A stretch of DNA of 64,000 nt, from positions 30,483,162 through 30,547,161 of the forward strand of contig CM046864.1 in assembly GCA_025617745.1 (NCBI GenBank), in the 5' to 3' direction. The position numbers and the translations under genes were made by a program. The stretch comes from Heliocidaris erythrogramma. Taxonomy: Eukaryota; Echinodermata; Echinoidea; Camarodonta; Echinometridae. Numbering within the stretch: position 1 is the first letter of the stretch; each line of letters opens with the position of its first letter. This document shows positions 52,763-63,885 of the stretch, piece after piece. A model generated the notes under the pieces. The model ran no database searches and had not been told where the DNA came from. It was given only the letters and a program-made list of their open reading frames with translations.

Positions 52763-52990
52763 CTGAGCTAACTCACATATTTAATCACTCGTCATCACAA
52801 GGTGTTTCCCCTGATCTATTCAAAATAGCTAAAGTCAATCCAATTTTCAAAAAAGACGATCCGCACGAAATAAGTAATTATCGTCCCATTTCCTTACTTC
52901 CAGGTATCTAAACTCTTAGAAAAAAATCGTTTATAATAGGTTATATACATTTATCAATAAAACACAATATACTCAATTCAAATCAATGCC
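52763..52990 (+). pseudogene. LINE reverse transcriptase fragment
   Basis: PDLFKIAKVNPIFKKDDPHE then ISNYRPISLLPGI, followed by a stop and LRKK..YNRLYTFI in another frame: the N-terminal RT blocks of a CR1/Jockey-type LINE. About 230 bp remain. Confidence 0.75.
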
Positions 52991-53129
52991 GGCTTTGTCC
53001 ACCAATGGTCGCATTGTGCTTGTCCGAAAGACTAGCTCGTTCTTTCACCGCGGGAATCCTGCAATCGATTTGTTCTCCTCACCAGCCGATTCGCCTAGCC
53101 TATATAGCTCCCTCTACGGCTAAAGTTAT

Positions 53130-53275
53130 CGCTAATGTTTTAGTTTTATAAACTGATTCAGCGGACCCAGGTTCGAGACTGAGTCACGTCTTTCGGATGG
53201 TGACGTTAAAGGTCGGTCCCAGACGTAAATAATCATATCTGATTGATACACGTCTGTAAAAACCCAGTTACATAC
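53130..53275 (+). repeat. SINE-like segment (tRNA-related)
   Basis: GGACCCAGGTTCGAGACTGA contains a B-box-like GGTTCGAGACT. It is followed by TCTTTCGGATGGTGACGTTA and AGGTCGGTCCC, resembling the conserved body of some tRNA-derived animal SINEs. A clear A box is not visible. Confidence 0.4.
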
Positions 53276-54133
53276 ACACACACACACATTTAGCAGCCTT
53301 GAAGTTCACTTGACTAGTTTAATAGTGGTTGAGTTCCCGGCGAGTTATTATTGCATTCCTTTAGGATTGGGTCAAAAACAGTACAGGGTTGTTTACAAAA
53401 AAAATAATCTGTAATCGCTTAGATACATACAATTATTATTATTATTATTAATATTATTATTTATAAAAAAGTCCTGTTTAGAAATGCATTCAGCTGTATG
53501 TTATGAGATCAAGTCGCAAAGTTCACTTTTCAATTGGAACACCGATGATGCAATTTTCAGTCAAATTTAATTCCAAAAGAAGAAATATGCTTTTGAAGGA
53601 GTTATGATTCCAAACTTTTTTATATTGATTTCAACTTCACGTTATAGTTTGAAAATGTGTGCTCCCCTCTCTCTCTTCCTCTCTACTATTTATCTATTTT
53701 CACACCATCTCTTCAGTTTACTCTCCCTAGAACCATTGCAGAACTTGCTTTAATATTTACGTTCACCCATTCTGTAATTCTGGAAACCTTCCACAATTCA
53801 CCTCATATCATATTTATTCTTTAAAAAAATCTTGTTATTAATAATTGTAAATTGATTCAAAAATTGTGTCGCAATATGGGCTGAATAAGAAAACAAATTA
53901 TTAAGTAAAAATGAAAAAAGTACTAAAACACTCGATGAATATGTGATAATTGACAAGATTTTGCTCTGTAAGAAAAATGTTCAGTTAAGAACGGAGAAGA
54001 CTCGGCGGAGGAGCGCGGTAATAAAAAGGAATAATCGGAAAGAAAAAAAAACACATTTTGGCAAGATGAAATTGATCTTGATAACTTTTTTTTCGAAGTA
54101 CTGGAATCAGAGACTGCTAAACAATTTAAAGTG
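53276..54133. other. Unannotated stretch with microsatellites
   Basis: Short CA run (53275-53290) and ATT run (53430-53460). No gene supported. Confidence 0.4.
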
Positions 54134-54400
54134 TCAGAGGCGGCGACAGGGTATTTTGACTGGAGGGGGGGGGGGGGGGGGGGAGACGACCTTAATGTGA
54201 CGTCATTTTTTTCTCAATTGAATAACAGGGGTAATATAAAGTTACACGCCCCAGACCTTTTTTAAATATTCTTTCTTTTTCCCCCTTTTCTTTCTCTTCT
54301 GTTTTCTTTTATTTCCTTTTATTTTCTTTTTTTTCACTACTTGATAAAATCATAGGGGGCGGTCGCCCCATGCCCCTCCCCTTGTAGCGCGGCTCCTGTC
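54134..54400. mobile_element. Probable hAT-like MITE with G-run
   Basis: The left end CAGAGGCGGCGACAGGGTAT and right end (complement) CAGGAGCCGCGCTACAAGGG enclose a G-run of about 20 nt (54162) and a CT-rich block. End similarity is partial, so the boundaries are tentative. Confidence 0.35.
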
Positions 54401-54769
54401 AAAATGATATTGATTTTTTTAAAATGTCCTTTTCATCCTTAGAAAAGGCGCAGAGAATAAGCCTGTATTTAAAAGAATTTACTGATCTACAGATTATCCA
54501 TACGGCAAACGCGTGTACTGATTCAATGCAAAATATGACCTTACAATTTAGACCGATTCTTAGGCCCTAATCATTCATTCGATCACCATCCTAAATGAAC
54601 TTTATTATTGACGAATCTAGGTTCTGAAGAATTATCTTGAAATGGGCCGTTACGTTAGGCTATTGGGGTTATTCAGGAATTTCTTGTTCAAAACCTTGAT
54701 GCTTGAAATCACCCACAATCCCATTTCTTAGCAATTCTATTCGATTTTAATAGAAAGGAAACATGTAAC

Positions 54770-55185
54770 ATTTGCCCCCCCCCCCCCCCCTCTCTCTCGT
54801 TGTGGTTTGGGCTTGTATAGTGCCCTCTCCAAAGAAAATGGTTCCTCTTTTTCTCTTTCTCTTCCGTGACTTCAGACCCTATTTCACTCCTTAACACCGT
54901 CTCTATCGCTCCCCTACCGGTCCCTTCTCAACCTGTTGCCCCCCATCACTTTGTCTATCACCCAATTACACCTGTCCCCCCTCTCTCTCTTTTTCTATCA
55001 TCCAATTACGCCTGTTGCCCCCCCCCCCCCCCCCGATAAATCTCTCGCTCTATCAACCCTTTATGCCTGCCCACCTCCCCCTTTCCCTGATTATTTCTCA
55101 CGATCATGTTTGTCTCCTTCCCTTCAGTTATGATATTATGTCCAAGAATAACCAAACATGACAGGGGGGGGGGGGGGGGGGGGAG
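54770..55185. repeat. C/T-rich low-complexity block with C- and G-runs
   Basis: C-runs at about 54775-54790 and 55018-55034 and a G-run at 55165-55182. The module TCTATCA-CCAATTAC-CCTGT-CCCCC is repeated. Proline-rich frames are artefacts. Confidence 0.7.
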
Positions 55186-55735
55186 ATTGAATTTAAATTT
55201 GTTCATCACAAAAAGGCAATTCATTACTAGATTATATGAAAGTTTAAGCCCTAAAAGAGTAATGATGTGAAGGACATGAAATAAAATTGCGTTTTAGTGG
55301 ATAAATTTTGCGATTTTAGATGAAAATTTATTTTGATCGGTGCCTGATCAAAATAAAACATCTGCGTATTTTTCCTTTTCAATATAAAACCACTTCTCAA
55401 ACATGGTCATGGAATCGGCTGAAAATTTCAGGATATAATGTTTGTTTATAGCTTTTGTGATATCCAATCACTATGAATCGACGGTTGAAAAAGATTCAAC
55501 AGCCACTACTCTTTTTAAAGATTGGAATTTAATTTCCTATTGTTAGCAGGAGTACTCATGGGTAATATGCTAATTACTAGGTTGGCGGGAATTGTGAAGT
55601 ACGACTAGTGCGGCGTGAGTAAGTCACTGACGGATTTCGACACCGTGGACAGCGGTTGTGTTGCTAGAGCGTCGTGGCTTAAATATGGTTTACGTGCTTG
55701 TGTATTGCTTGCGTGTAATAAATCCTGGCGTTAGT
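55186..55735. other. Spacer leading into the second DIRS-type element
   Basis: The last part (from about 55550) may be the 5' repeat and leader of that element, but no second copy is in the window to prove it. Confidence 0.35.
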
Positions 55736-55750
55736 ATAATTATTGAGATT

Positions 55751-55966
55751 ATGTATAAGCCTACTACTGAAAGAGAACAGTTTTCATCAGCGGCTTCGTT
55801 GGGATCAACAGAAAGGCCAGATCCCAAGGCGACGGTTAATAGCGTCCTAATTACGGCAGATGATATCTCTAGAATTGTACACGAGGTTGTAGGTGGAGTA
55901 TTGGCTAGTGACACCGACGATGGAAAGAGGATTAGGAATGCGCAGGCAAGTGAGGGAAACTCATAG
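55751..55966 (+). pseudogene. DIRS-type gag, N-terminal part
   Basis: From ATG 55751: ITADDISRIVHEVVGGV aligns with ITLENISDIVKNAVGGV of the intact copy. Then DDGKRIRNAQA aligns with DEKRIKAAVKA. The intervening 100 or so residues of the intact gag are absent, so this copy has an internal deletion. The frame stops at 55966, 67 bp before the gypsy LTR. Confidence 0.7.
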
Positions 55967-56033
55967 TGGTTAATGGGATTTGATGGATGTAAAATACCTT
56001 TTATGTTCAATTCTTTGATGATAAGTAATGATG

Positions 56034-56591
56034 TATAGGATCATGCACTTTTCTTGTTGTAATCTACATGTAATTAGTTTGTTTACGTCTCCGAGCAACC
56101 AGTGACCAATCCGTTGGCTTATGCTAATTTTCTGACATGATTTTGGACGCACGAAAAAGCACACTCGTGGTTTAGTTTTCTTCACGCGACGTCACCTTTA
56201 TCGCTCGCTCGAGACATCAGAGTAGTATCATTGGATTTCTTCGTTGATTACGATTAACATCCTAGATCTTTGGAATTATCAATTATGTGTGTTTTTACAT
56301 CGCAAGGAGTGATGGAATATCTTTTGGGGAAATGTGCAATATTATGAGCGTTTTCTAACACACCTTTCCACGTGTTCGTTTCTTCACGCCGAGCTCGGCG
56401 CCGACACAGCTAAGTACGGATATCGCGAACTCAGCTCTACGTAATTTCCAGTGACGCGATTCTATGCTACACTACAGTCAGCCTAGCTTCTACGGTACAC
56501 TTTATTATCACCGTCAATTGACTGCACTTGGGATTCTTATACCAGTTGTGGTGAGTAGGATATTTGTCTTATGCATTATATTTTTCCTACA
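56034..56591 (+). repeat. 5' LTR of the gypsy element
   Basis: Begins TATAGGATCATGC and ends TTTTTCCTACA. Differences from the 3' LTR: GTGATGGAATATC against GTGATGAAATATC, AGCTCTACG against AGCTCCACG, and one extra C in ATACCAGTTG. Confidence 0.95.
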
Positions 56592-56612
56592 TTGGTGACC
56601 CCGACGTGATCT
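56592..56612 (+). promoter_or_regulatory. Primer-binding site
   Basis: TGGTGACCCCGACGTGAT directly follows the LTR. It should pair with the 3' end of a host tRNA; the tRNA is not identified here. Confidence 0.8.
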
Positions 56613-56643
56613 ATTTTTGTTTCGCTTTGGATTTGCCACAACC

Positions 56644-57560
56644 ATGGATGACGTAGAATCTCCAACTCCGAGTCCCGCTACTGATTCGGCGGCTACTCCC
56701 GCGGTCACTGCCGTGAGTTTGAAGCTTCCGCCATTTTGGCCGAACGATCCGGCGCTGTGGTTCGCTCAGATCGAAGCTCAATTTAGCACACGGGGAATTG
56801 TAACTCAAGATACCAAGTTTAGCTACGTGGTGAGCTCGTTACAACCCGAGATAGCACAAGAAGTACGCGACTTCATAATTTCTCCACCTTCTTCTGATAA
56901 ATACCAGAAGCTCAAATCAGAATTGATTAAGCGGACAAGTGCATCAGAGCAGAAGCGACTTCATCAATTATTAATTGCTGAAGAACTAGGAGATCGTAAG
57001 CCATCCCAGCTTTTGAGAAAGATGCGACTATTACTCGGCGAGTCAAAGTTGGAGGATAACATTCTCAAGCAGTTATTTTTGCAACGAATGCCAAGGAGTG
57101 TGAAGGCTATTCTTGCCTCAACACCAGACACCATTTCACTAGAACAGTTGGCAGAACTCGCAGATAAAATTATCGATGTAGCCACTCCTTTGATTGGACA
57201 CATTGCTACTCCAGAGCCTTTGCCAGACACTCTTGCAGCAGGAGTTAGGCCCCCCCCCCCCTTCTTCAGAGAGTGGGCGTGTCCGCGATGACGTCCAACG
57301 TTTATCTGCTCAAGTAGCCCAACTGACCGCTCAAGTGCAAGCTCTCACCTGCAATCTGGAACGTGGGCGTAGGCCTAAGTCGAGCAGAGACTCGTAGTCG
57401 CAGTCGCAGTCGAGATGGGAAGCCACGCTCAACTCAAACGCATGCTGGTTCCGAGTGTTGGTATCACTGGCGTCATGGTGAGAAAGCCAAGCACTGCGTA
57501 CCTCCATGCACTCATCAGAAGCAGGGAAACTAGCGAGCCAGGACCTGACGACGACAAGTA
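56644..57560 (+). pseudogene. Gypsy gag, broken by a C-run and stops
   Basis: ATG 56644 (MDDVESPTPSP). The capsid region has LPPFWPNDPALWFAQIEAQF, typical of Mag-like gypsy gags, continuing to about 57249. An 11-nt C-run (57250-57260) shifts the frame. In the next frame coding continues (SAQVAQLTAQVQAL), and further shifts reveal a cysteine-histidine motif [18 protein letters not shown] (about 57461-57515), the family's nucleocapsid finger. The C-run length may be a sequencing artefact, but the later shifts are not at homopolymers. Confidence 0.85.
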
Positions 57561-58425
57561 ACCCTGGCAAGTGGAATAATAGTCGTCTTAACTCATCTAG
57601 TATTTCAAGTAAGGAAAGTCAGCTGTTTTATGTGACTGATAAGTCTACTGGCACGAGATTCCTTATTGATACTGGTGCCGAAGTTAGTATTATTCCACCA
57701 ACCTTGACCGATAAACGTCATCATACTAATGCTGGGATTTCACTTCAAGCAGTAAATGAATCAGCGATTACTACATATGGAGAGCGTTCACTAACTTTGG
57801 ACATTGGTCTTCGTAGGACTTTTCGCTGGATTGTTATTGTTGCCGACCTACGTACGCCTATCATCGGGGCAGATTTTTTGGCAGAGTTTGGTTTGTTGGT
57901 GGACGTAAAGCACAGCAAATTCATAGATTGTATTACCAATCTTGCTGTCAATGGAATCTCCGCCAATGTCAGTTCAGACTACGTTCGTCCCATGATTTCA
58001 AAGCTGGATGATAGTTGTCGGTTTCACACCCTCCTTCAAGAATATCCTGAGATAACCCGGCCGGTCTACCATGAGAAGGATGTGAAGCACACAACGACAC
58101 ATCATATCCTCACTCGTGGCCCGCCTGTCACGGCTCGCCCTCGTCGACTGGACGATAGACGTCTGAAGATAGCTCGTGCCGAGTTTGAACACATGCAAGA
58201 GCTTGGGATTGTCAGGCCATCTAGTAGCAATTGGGCTTCACCCCTGCACATGGTGCCCAAGAAGACAGCCGGCGATTGGAGGCCTTGTGGAGATTACCGT
58301 TCTTTGAATGCTTCGACAATACCTGACAGATATCCGATTCCACACTTACAGGATTTTGCTACATCCCTCCAGGGCAAGAAAGTTTTTTCTAAGTTGGACT
58401 TGGTTCTGTGGACAGGGCTTACCAT
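57561..58425 (+). pseudogene. Gypsy protease and N-terminal reverse transcriptase
   Basis: The protease active site [14 protein letters not shown] is at about 57659-57700. A folded region with [12 protein letters not shown] follows, then the RT start [32 protein letters not shown] and VFSKLDLV. At about 58406 some 8 nt are inserted between the codons for SKLDLV and AYHQIPV, shifting the frame. Confidence 0.9.
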
Positions 58426-60135
58426 CAAATACCTGTGGAACCCGGGGATGTTAACAAGACGGCAATTATTGTTACACCCTTTGGTCTTTTCGAGTTTGTC
58501 AGGATGCCATTTGGATTGAGGAACGCTGCACAGACATTTCAAAGATTTATAGATGAAGCTATTAGAGATCTTCCTTACGTCTATGCTTACATTGACGATT
58601 TATTGGTTAGCAGTGCCTCCACGGAGGAACATGAGCATCATCTTCGTCAGCTTTTTGATCGCCTTTCTCAGTACGGAATCGTGATTAACCCAACCAAGTG
58701 TGTGTTTGGAGTACCTTCACTGACTTTCTTAGGACATGTTGTAGATGAGAACGGATTACGTCCATTACCAGATCGAGTGGAAGCAATCTTGAATTTATCT
58801 CCACCCACTTCTCTCCGCAAGCTTCGTGAAATGCTTGGACTGATCAACTTTTATCGCAGATTTATTCCGCGATGTGCAGACATTCTACAGCCACTAACTG
58901 ATCTTCTTGCCGGCAGGAAGAAGAAGAATCAGCCAATCGAGCTTGTTGATACTGAACTGAAAGCCTTCAATGAGATTAAGTCTGCATTATCTCGTGCAAC
59001 CCTTCTAACACATCCATGCAAGGATGTTCCACTGTGTCTGCACACTGATGCCTCAGACTTTGGTGTTGGCGCTGTTCTTCAACAGTTTGTAAAGGGCGAG
59101 TGGATACCCATTTCTTTCTTCTCGAAGAGACTTCGCGGTGCTGAGACGAGATATAGTACATTCGGAAGAGAGTTACTCGCGATATATCTCGCCATTCAAC
59201 ATTTCCGCCACTTTTTAGAAGGAAGACAATTTCATGTGTATACGGATCACAAGCCACTTGTGTATGCTCTCCGATCAAAGCCAGATCGACATTCACCGAG
59301 GGAAATTCGTCATCTTGACTTTATTTCTCAGTTTACCACAGACTTGCGTCACGTTAGTGGTAAAGAGAACACTGTAGCAGACGTTCTTTCTCGCCCTCAA
59401 ATGGACTCTCTACATACAGTCCCATTACTTGACTTTGTTGAGATAGCAAAAGCTCAACAGGATGATGGCGATCTACAAGAGCTACGCAAGGGGAACTCAT
59501 CTTTTCAGTTATCTGATGTACCTCTGCCTTCATCTGAAGGCACAATCATTTGTGACATATCTACAGGTAACTCGCGTCCTTATGTTCCTGGACATTTTCG
59601 TCGAGCTGTTTTTGATGCCTTACATAACTTGTCACATCCTGGTATACGTGCCTCGCAGCATCTCGTAACTCAACGATTCTTTTGGCCTGGCATGAATCGC
59701 GATGTACGTCAGTGGAGTAGGTCGTGTTTAGCATGTCAACGTTCTAAAGTGCATCGACACAACATTTCTCCATTGGGGAACTTTTCGACTCCTGATGCAA
59801 GGTTTGATCATGTACACATTGACATTGTTGGACCTCTACCTCCTTCGGAAGGTCACACTTATCTTTTAACTGTCATTGATCGTTTCACTCGTTGGCCAGA
59901 AGCTATACCCATTCCGAACATCACAGCTGACACTGTCGCCAAAGCATTTGTTTCGAGATGGATATCTATCTTTGGCGCACCATCCATTATTACGACTGAT
60001 CGTGGACGCCAGTTTGAAAGTGCGTTATTTCAATCGTTAGGACGATTACTTGGCAGTAAACGCACTAGGACTACAGCTTATCATCCTGCCTCGAATGGCC
60101 TTGTGGAACGGTTTCCTTGTGGAACGGTTTCATAG
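58408..60135 (+). pseudogene. Gypsy RT, RNase H and integrase
   Basis: [29 protein letters not shown] and catalytic AYIDDLLV (about 58590). RNase [26 protein letters not shown] and [10 protein letters not shown], then [10 protein letters not shown]. Integrase: zinc finger HPGIRASQH...CLACQ, catalytic Asp in [10 protein letters not shown], Asp in [10 protein letters not shown] and Glu in NGLVERF. Immediately after VERF the 16-bp string CTTGTGGAACGGTTTC is duplicated in tandem (about 60102-60133), shifting the frame into a stop at 60133. The nuclear cDNA-joining function is therefore lost. Confidence 0.95.
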
Positions 60136-60760
60136 GCAACTGAAAGCTGCTCTCAAGTCAAAAGATAATCCCAATTCCTGGACAATCTCCCTACCGCTAG
60201 TTCTGTTAGGCATACGAACTGCAATCAAGGCAGACTTGAAATGTACTACTGCAGAATTGGTATTTGGAACTACTCTACGATTGCCAGGTGAATTTGTAGC
60301 ACCCATCACTGAGGACGCCGATCTTGACCCCAGCAGTTATGTGGACACATTACGGCGGCTGATGAGAGAGTTACGTCCAACTCCTACTAGAGCTCAGCAG
60401 CAACGTGCATCTTACCTGCAGAATGATTTGTCTACATGCACACACGTTTTCGTACGGGATGACACTGTCAGAGCTCCCCTGCAAGCGCCATACAAAGGAC
60501 CTTTTTTAGTCGTTGAGCGAAAGGACAAGCATTTTGTATTGGACGTTAAAGGAAAGCGTGACAATATGAAAAGTTGCATATCCTGATACTTCAGATACTC
60601 TTGTAAATAAGCCATCCCCCATTCCACCTAGCAGATCTTCAACGCGTAACCTAGAGCCTCCATGTAGTGCACCACAGGCACAAACTGAACCGCGGAGAAC
60701 TCGTTCAGGTAGGCAAGTACATTGGCCTGCCCGTTACGTACAGATGTTGATGCCAGGTTG
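60120..60760 (+). pseudogene. Gypsy integrase C-terminus after the 16-bp duplication
   Basis: Resumes [44 protein letters not shown] and the C-terminal fold APYKGPFLVVERKDKHFVLD. A further frameshift near 60570 precedes the tail with RRTRSGRQVHWPARYVQML-stop, a motif common at the end of Mag/gypsy integrases. Confidence 0.9.
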
Positions 60761-60846
60761 AAGGAAATATTTTGTGTTTTGGAGTATTCATCTTGTATTC
60801 GATCGCAGTAGCTACAGGTAACCTACAGTGATCTAGAGGGGGATTA

Positions 60847-61403
60847 TATAGGATCATGCACTTTTCTTGTTGTAATCTACATGTAATTAGTTTGTTTACG
60901 TCTCCGAGCAACCAGTGACCAATCCGTTGGCTTATGCTAATTTTCTGACATGATTTTGGACGCACGAAAAAGCACACTCGTGGTTTAGTTTTCTTCACGC
61001 GACGTCACCTTTATCGCTCGCTCGAGACATCAGAGTAGTATCATTGGATTTCTTCGTTGATTACGATTAACATCCTAGATCTTTGGAATTATCAATTATG
61101 TGTGTTTTTACATCGCAAGGAGTGATGAAATATCTTTTGGGGAAATGTGCAATATTATGAGCGTTTTCTAACACACCTTTCCACGTGTTCGTTTCTTCAC
61201 GCCGAGCTCGGCGCCGACACAGCTAAGTACGGATATCGCGAACTCAGCTCCACGTAATTTCCAGTGACGCGATTCTATGCTACACTACAGTCAGCCTAGC
61301 TTCTACGGTACACTTTATTATCACCGTCAATTGACTGCACTTGGGATTCTTATACAGTTGTGGTGAGTAGGATATTTGTCTTATGCATTATATTTTTCCT
61401 ACA
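60847..61403 (+). repeat. 3' LTR of the gypsy element
   Basis: Nearly identical to the 5' LTR; the polypurine tract lies at about 60834-60843. Confidence 0.95.
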
Positions 61404-61426
61404 GATGCATGATTTGCTTTATTCAG

Positions 61427-61731
61427 GCTAGGGCGGCCATTAAAAGAGAAGGGAAAGCAGAACAGATTTGGAAAACCGTACCAAGCTAAACGTCGGGCGC
61501 AAACAGATTTTAATAGTGTTCATGGCAGTATGTGTTAGTTTCGCAGCTACTGGAAGGCGACCAGGCCCCTCTGACCAGTGTTTCGGATGCGGAGCAATGG
61601 GTCAATGGAGAAGAGACTGTCCTGGTTCAACAAACCAGGCAATAGCAAAGATGGTGGCGTCCAACGGTGGTAGTTACGAGAGTTCTGTTGGTGAAGCCGG
61701 GGTGCATATCAAGGAATTTGGAGGTATGTGA
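61427..61731 (+). pseudogene. DIRS-type gag, C-terminal part with zinc knuckle
   Basis: Preceded by a pyrimidine-AG (TTTGCTTTATTCAG, ending at 61427) that resembles a splice acceptor. ARAAIKREGK continues the sequence left at 55943. After a frameshift NRFGKPYQAKRRAQTDFNS aligns to the intact gag, and the zinc knuckle CFGCGAMGQWRRDC follows (CX2CX4QX4C, with His replaced by Gln). It ends at GGAG/GTATGTG, a splice-donor-like site at the position equivalent to the donor of the intact element. Confidence 0.7.
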
Positions 61732-61799
61732 TAATATAAATTGAGAGGAAAAGAGTACTTTTTACGCTTGTAATAAATAGCATGTGAACAGGAATTTGT

Positions 61800-62470
61800 C
61801 AAGTTGTATTAATGCCCTGGCATTATTTAATAGCATATTCATAAAAGTGAATCATGAATGGATGTGTGACTGAACAATTGCTTATTTATGACGATGGTCA
61901 GTCCTTCCCTGGGCAAGATCGGCTCGAATAGTAATTACGATGCTTGAAGTCAATTATGATTAAGCTTGTGATAAAGATGTTACCGAGTTGTAAAGGCCCT
62001 GGCATTAACAGCATTTTCATAGAGTTAATCATGAACGGACGTGTGACGGTACATTTGCTTCTGTTATGACGGTGGCCAGTTGTTCCGATCCCTGAGCTAG
62101 ATCGGTTCGTACAATACTTGTGTTTGTGAATTAGCATGTGTTTGTAGCTTCTTGATGTTACTGAGTATTAAAGGCCTGGCATTAACAGCTTATTGATAGC
62201 AGTTAATTTTGAATGGACGTGTGACTGAACAATTGTTTATATTATGTCAGTGGTCAGTCATCCCTTGAGTTAGACCGGCTTGAATAATTCTTATGCTTGA
62301 GGTCAACATGAATTAGCATGTGTTTAGGATGTTACTGAGTTTGTAAAGGCCCTGGCATTAAGTAGTATAGCAGGTAATCATGAAGGAATGTGACTGAATA
62401 ATTGCTTATAATAATGGTGGTCAGTTCTTCGCTGAGCTGGATCGGCTCGCTAAGTGAGTGTATATTGTAA
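61800..62470 (+). repeat. Four-copy tandem repeat, about 178-bp unit
   Basis: GGCCCTGGCATTAA recurs at about 61814, 61997, 62171 and 62348. Each is followed by CATGAA(C)GGA(C)GTGTGACTG, TGGTCAGT and GATCGGCT blocks. It occupies the position of the putative gag-pol intron of the intact DIRS copy. Confidence 0.8.
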
Positions 62471-62792
62471 TCACTTGCATAGATACACACGTGGAATGGG
62501 AAGTAGACTCGGTCCCGAAGTCGCGGTTGAGTGGACAGGATACGATTGGACAACCTAGCTGCTCTGAAATGCTGGGCAATAGTGAAGGTAAAGTGCACGG
62601 GTAAGATAACACATTTTATATGAGAAAATTGTACGAGTAGGCCTATGAACAAGGAATTTCGAATCCAATCATTAAAGATAGAATGAAATCGGCTTATGAC
62701 GTGTTTGGGTTTCAATAGGCACAAATTCAGAAATGCTGAGTGTGATTGCGGATGGTTTATAAACTTCCACTTAAAATTGTTACTCCGCCTCC

Positions 62793-63885
62793 ATGTACCT
62801 GAAGAATAACGGATCAGCAGTGAATCATGCACAATTCGTTTCTGAGGCGATTAATGAACTTTTGAACAACAATTTAATTATCGAGAGATCTGTTGCACCG
62901 GGTATAATTAACCCGTTATCAGTATCTGTTCAAAGTACAGGCATGAAGAGACTTGCGTTATATGGGTTTTATGGAAGGAGAAAATATCTTTTGAAGATTG
63001 GCGAGTTGCTATCGAAATTTTCAAGAAAGGAGAGTTCATGTAAATATTTCCGAGCCACACAGAGTATCTAAGTGATGCTTGGGAGTTTCAAGGTATTATA
63101 AGGTATTTTTCCTTTTTAGTTTTACCTTTTGGATTATCTACAGTTCCTTATATTTTACAAAGTGCCTGAGGCCATTGGTGAAGCACTGGCGAAGCAAAGG
63201 TATCTGTATGGTTTTATACTTGGATGATGGTTGGATTAGAGGCGATACATATCAGGAATGTGATTATAGTGCAGCAGTAGTAAAGGCAGATCTAATAGCT
63301 GCTGGTTTAGTGCCAAATTATTGAGAAGTCTGTCTGGCAACCCACTCAGGTATTAGATTGGTTAGGTATGACGTGTAATGCGGTACAAGGTACTATTGCA
63401 GTAATTATAAGAAGAATAAGAGACATCTTGAGCTGCATTGAAGTAATGTTAAATACCATTCCATCAGTAACGGCTAGGAATTTAGCAACGTTGGCAGGTA
63501 AAATTATTTCCCTTCCCTGTCGCTGGATCCTTAACTAAACTGAGGTCTAGGTGCATACATGTACATCATGAGATTGTGAAACAGTGCCATTGGGATAAAG
63601 TTCAGATAATGGGTGATTGATGAGATATTCTTTTGGAAGAATAACATTGAGTCGTTGAATAATCGACTTTTATTGACTATTCGTTATCACAGATTATTAT
63701 GCATACAGATGCGAGTAGCAGTGGATGTGGTGCACTATGTGGTGATCTTAGATTTAACCAATCATGGGAACCTAATGAAAGAGGTAAAAGTTCCACATGG
63801 AGAGAGCTAGAAGGGGTTCTGTTAGCTTTAGAAGCTTTTCTTCCAGAGATCAAGCGGAAAAGAGTGAAAACTGTTCACAGATAAT
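62793..63885 (+). pseudogene. DIRS-type RT and RNase H, decayed
   Basis: AQFVSEAINELLNNNLIIER and INPLSVSVQSTGMKRL align with the intact RT. The GYHH region is damaged. TKCLRPLVKHWRSKG and VLYLDDGW (catalytic, about 63215) follow, then ADLIAAGLVPN. RNase H is seen in MHTDASSSGCGALCGDLRFN and KSSTWRELEGVLLALEAFLP. At least four frame changes and stops occur. After 63885 the frame of IRGVVATVNN-type RNase H sequence continues in another phase to the window end. Confidence 0.85.

Larger units (their letters stand above)
56034..61403 (+). mobile_element. Young Ty3/gypsy LTR retrotransposon
   Basis: LTRs at 56034-56591 (558 bp) and 60847-61403 (557 bp) are flanked by the target duplication GATG (56030-56033, 61404-61407). 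The primer-binding site TGGTGACCCCGACGTGAT starts one base after the 5' LTR, and the polypurine tract AGAGGGGGA precedes the 3' LTR. Order is gag - protease - RT - RNase H - integrase, the canonical gypsy order, with Mag-like features. LTRs differ by two substitutions and one single-base indel, so the insertion is very recent; yet pol and gag are disrupted. Confidence 0.95.
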
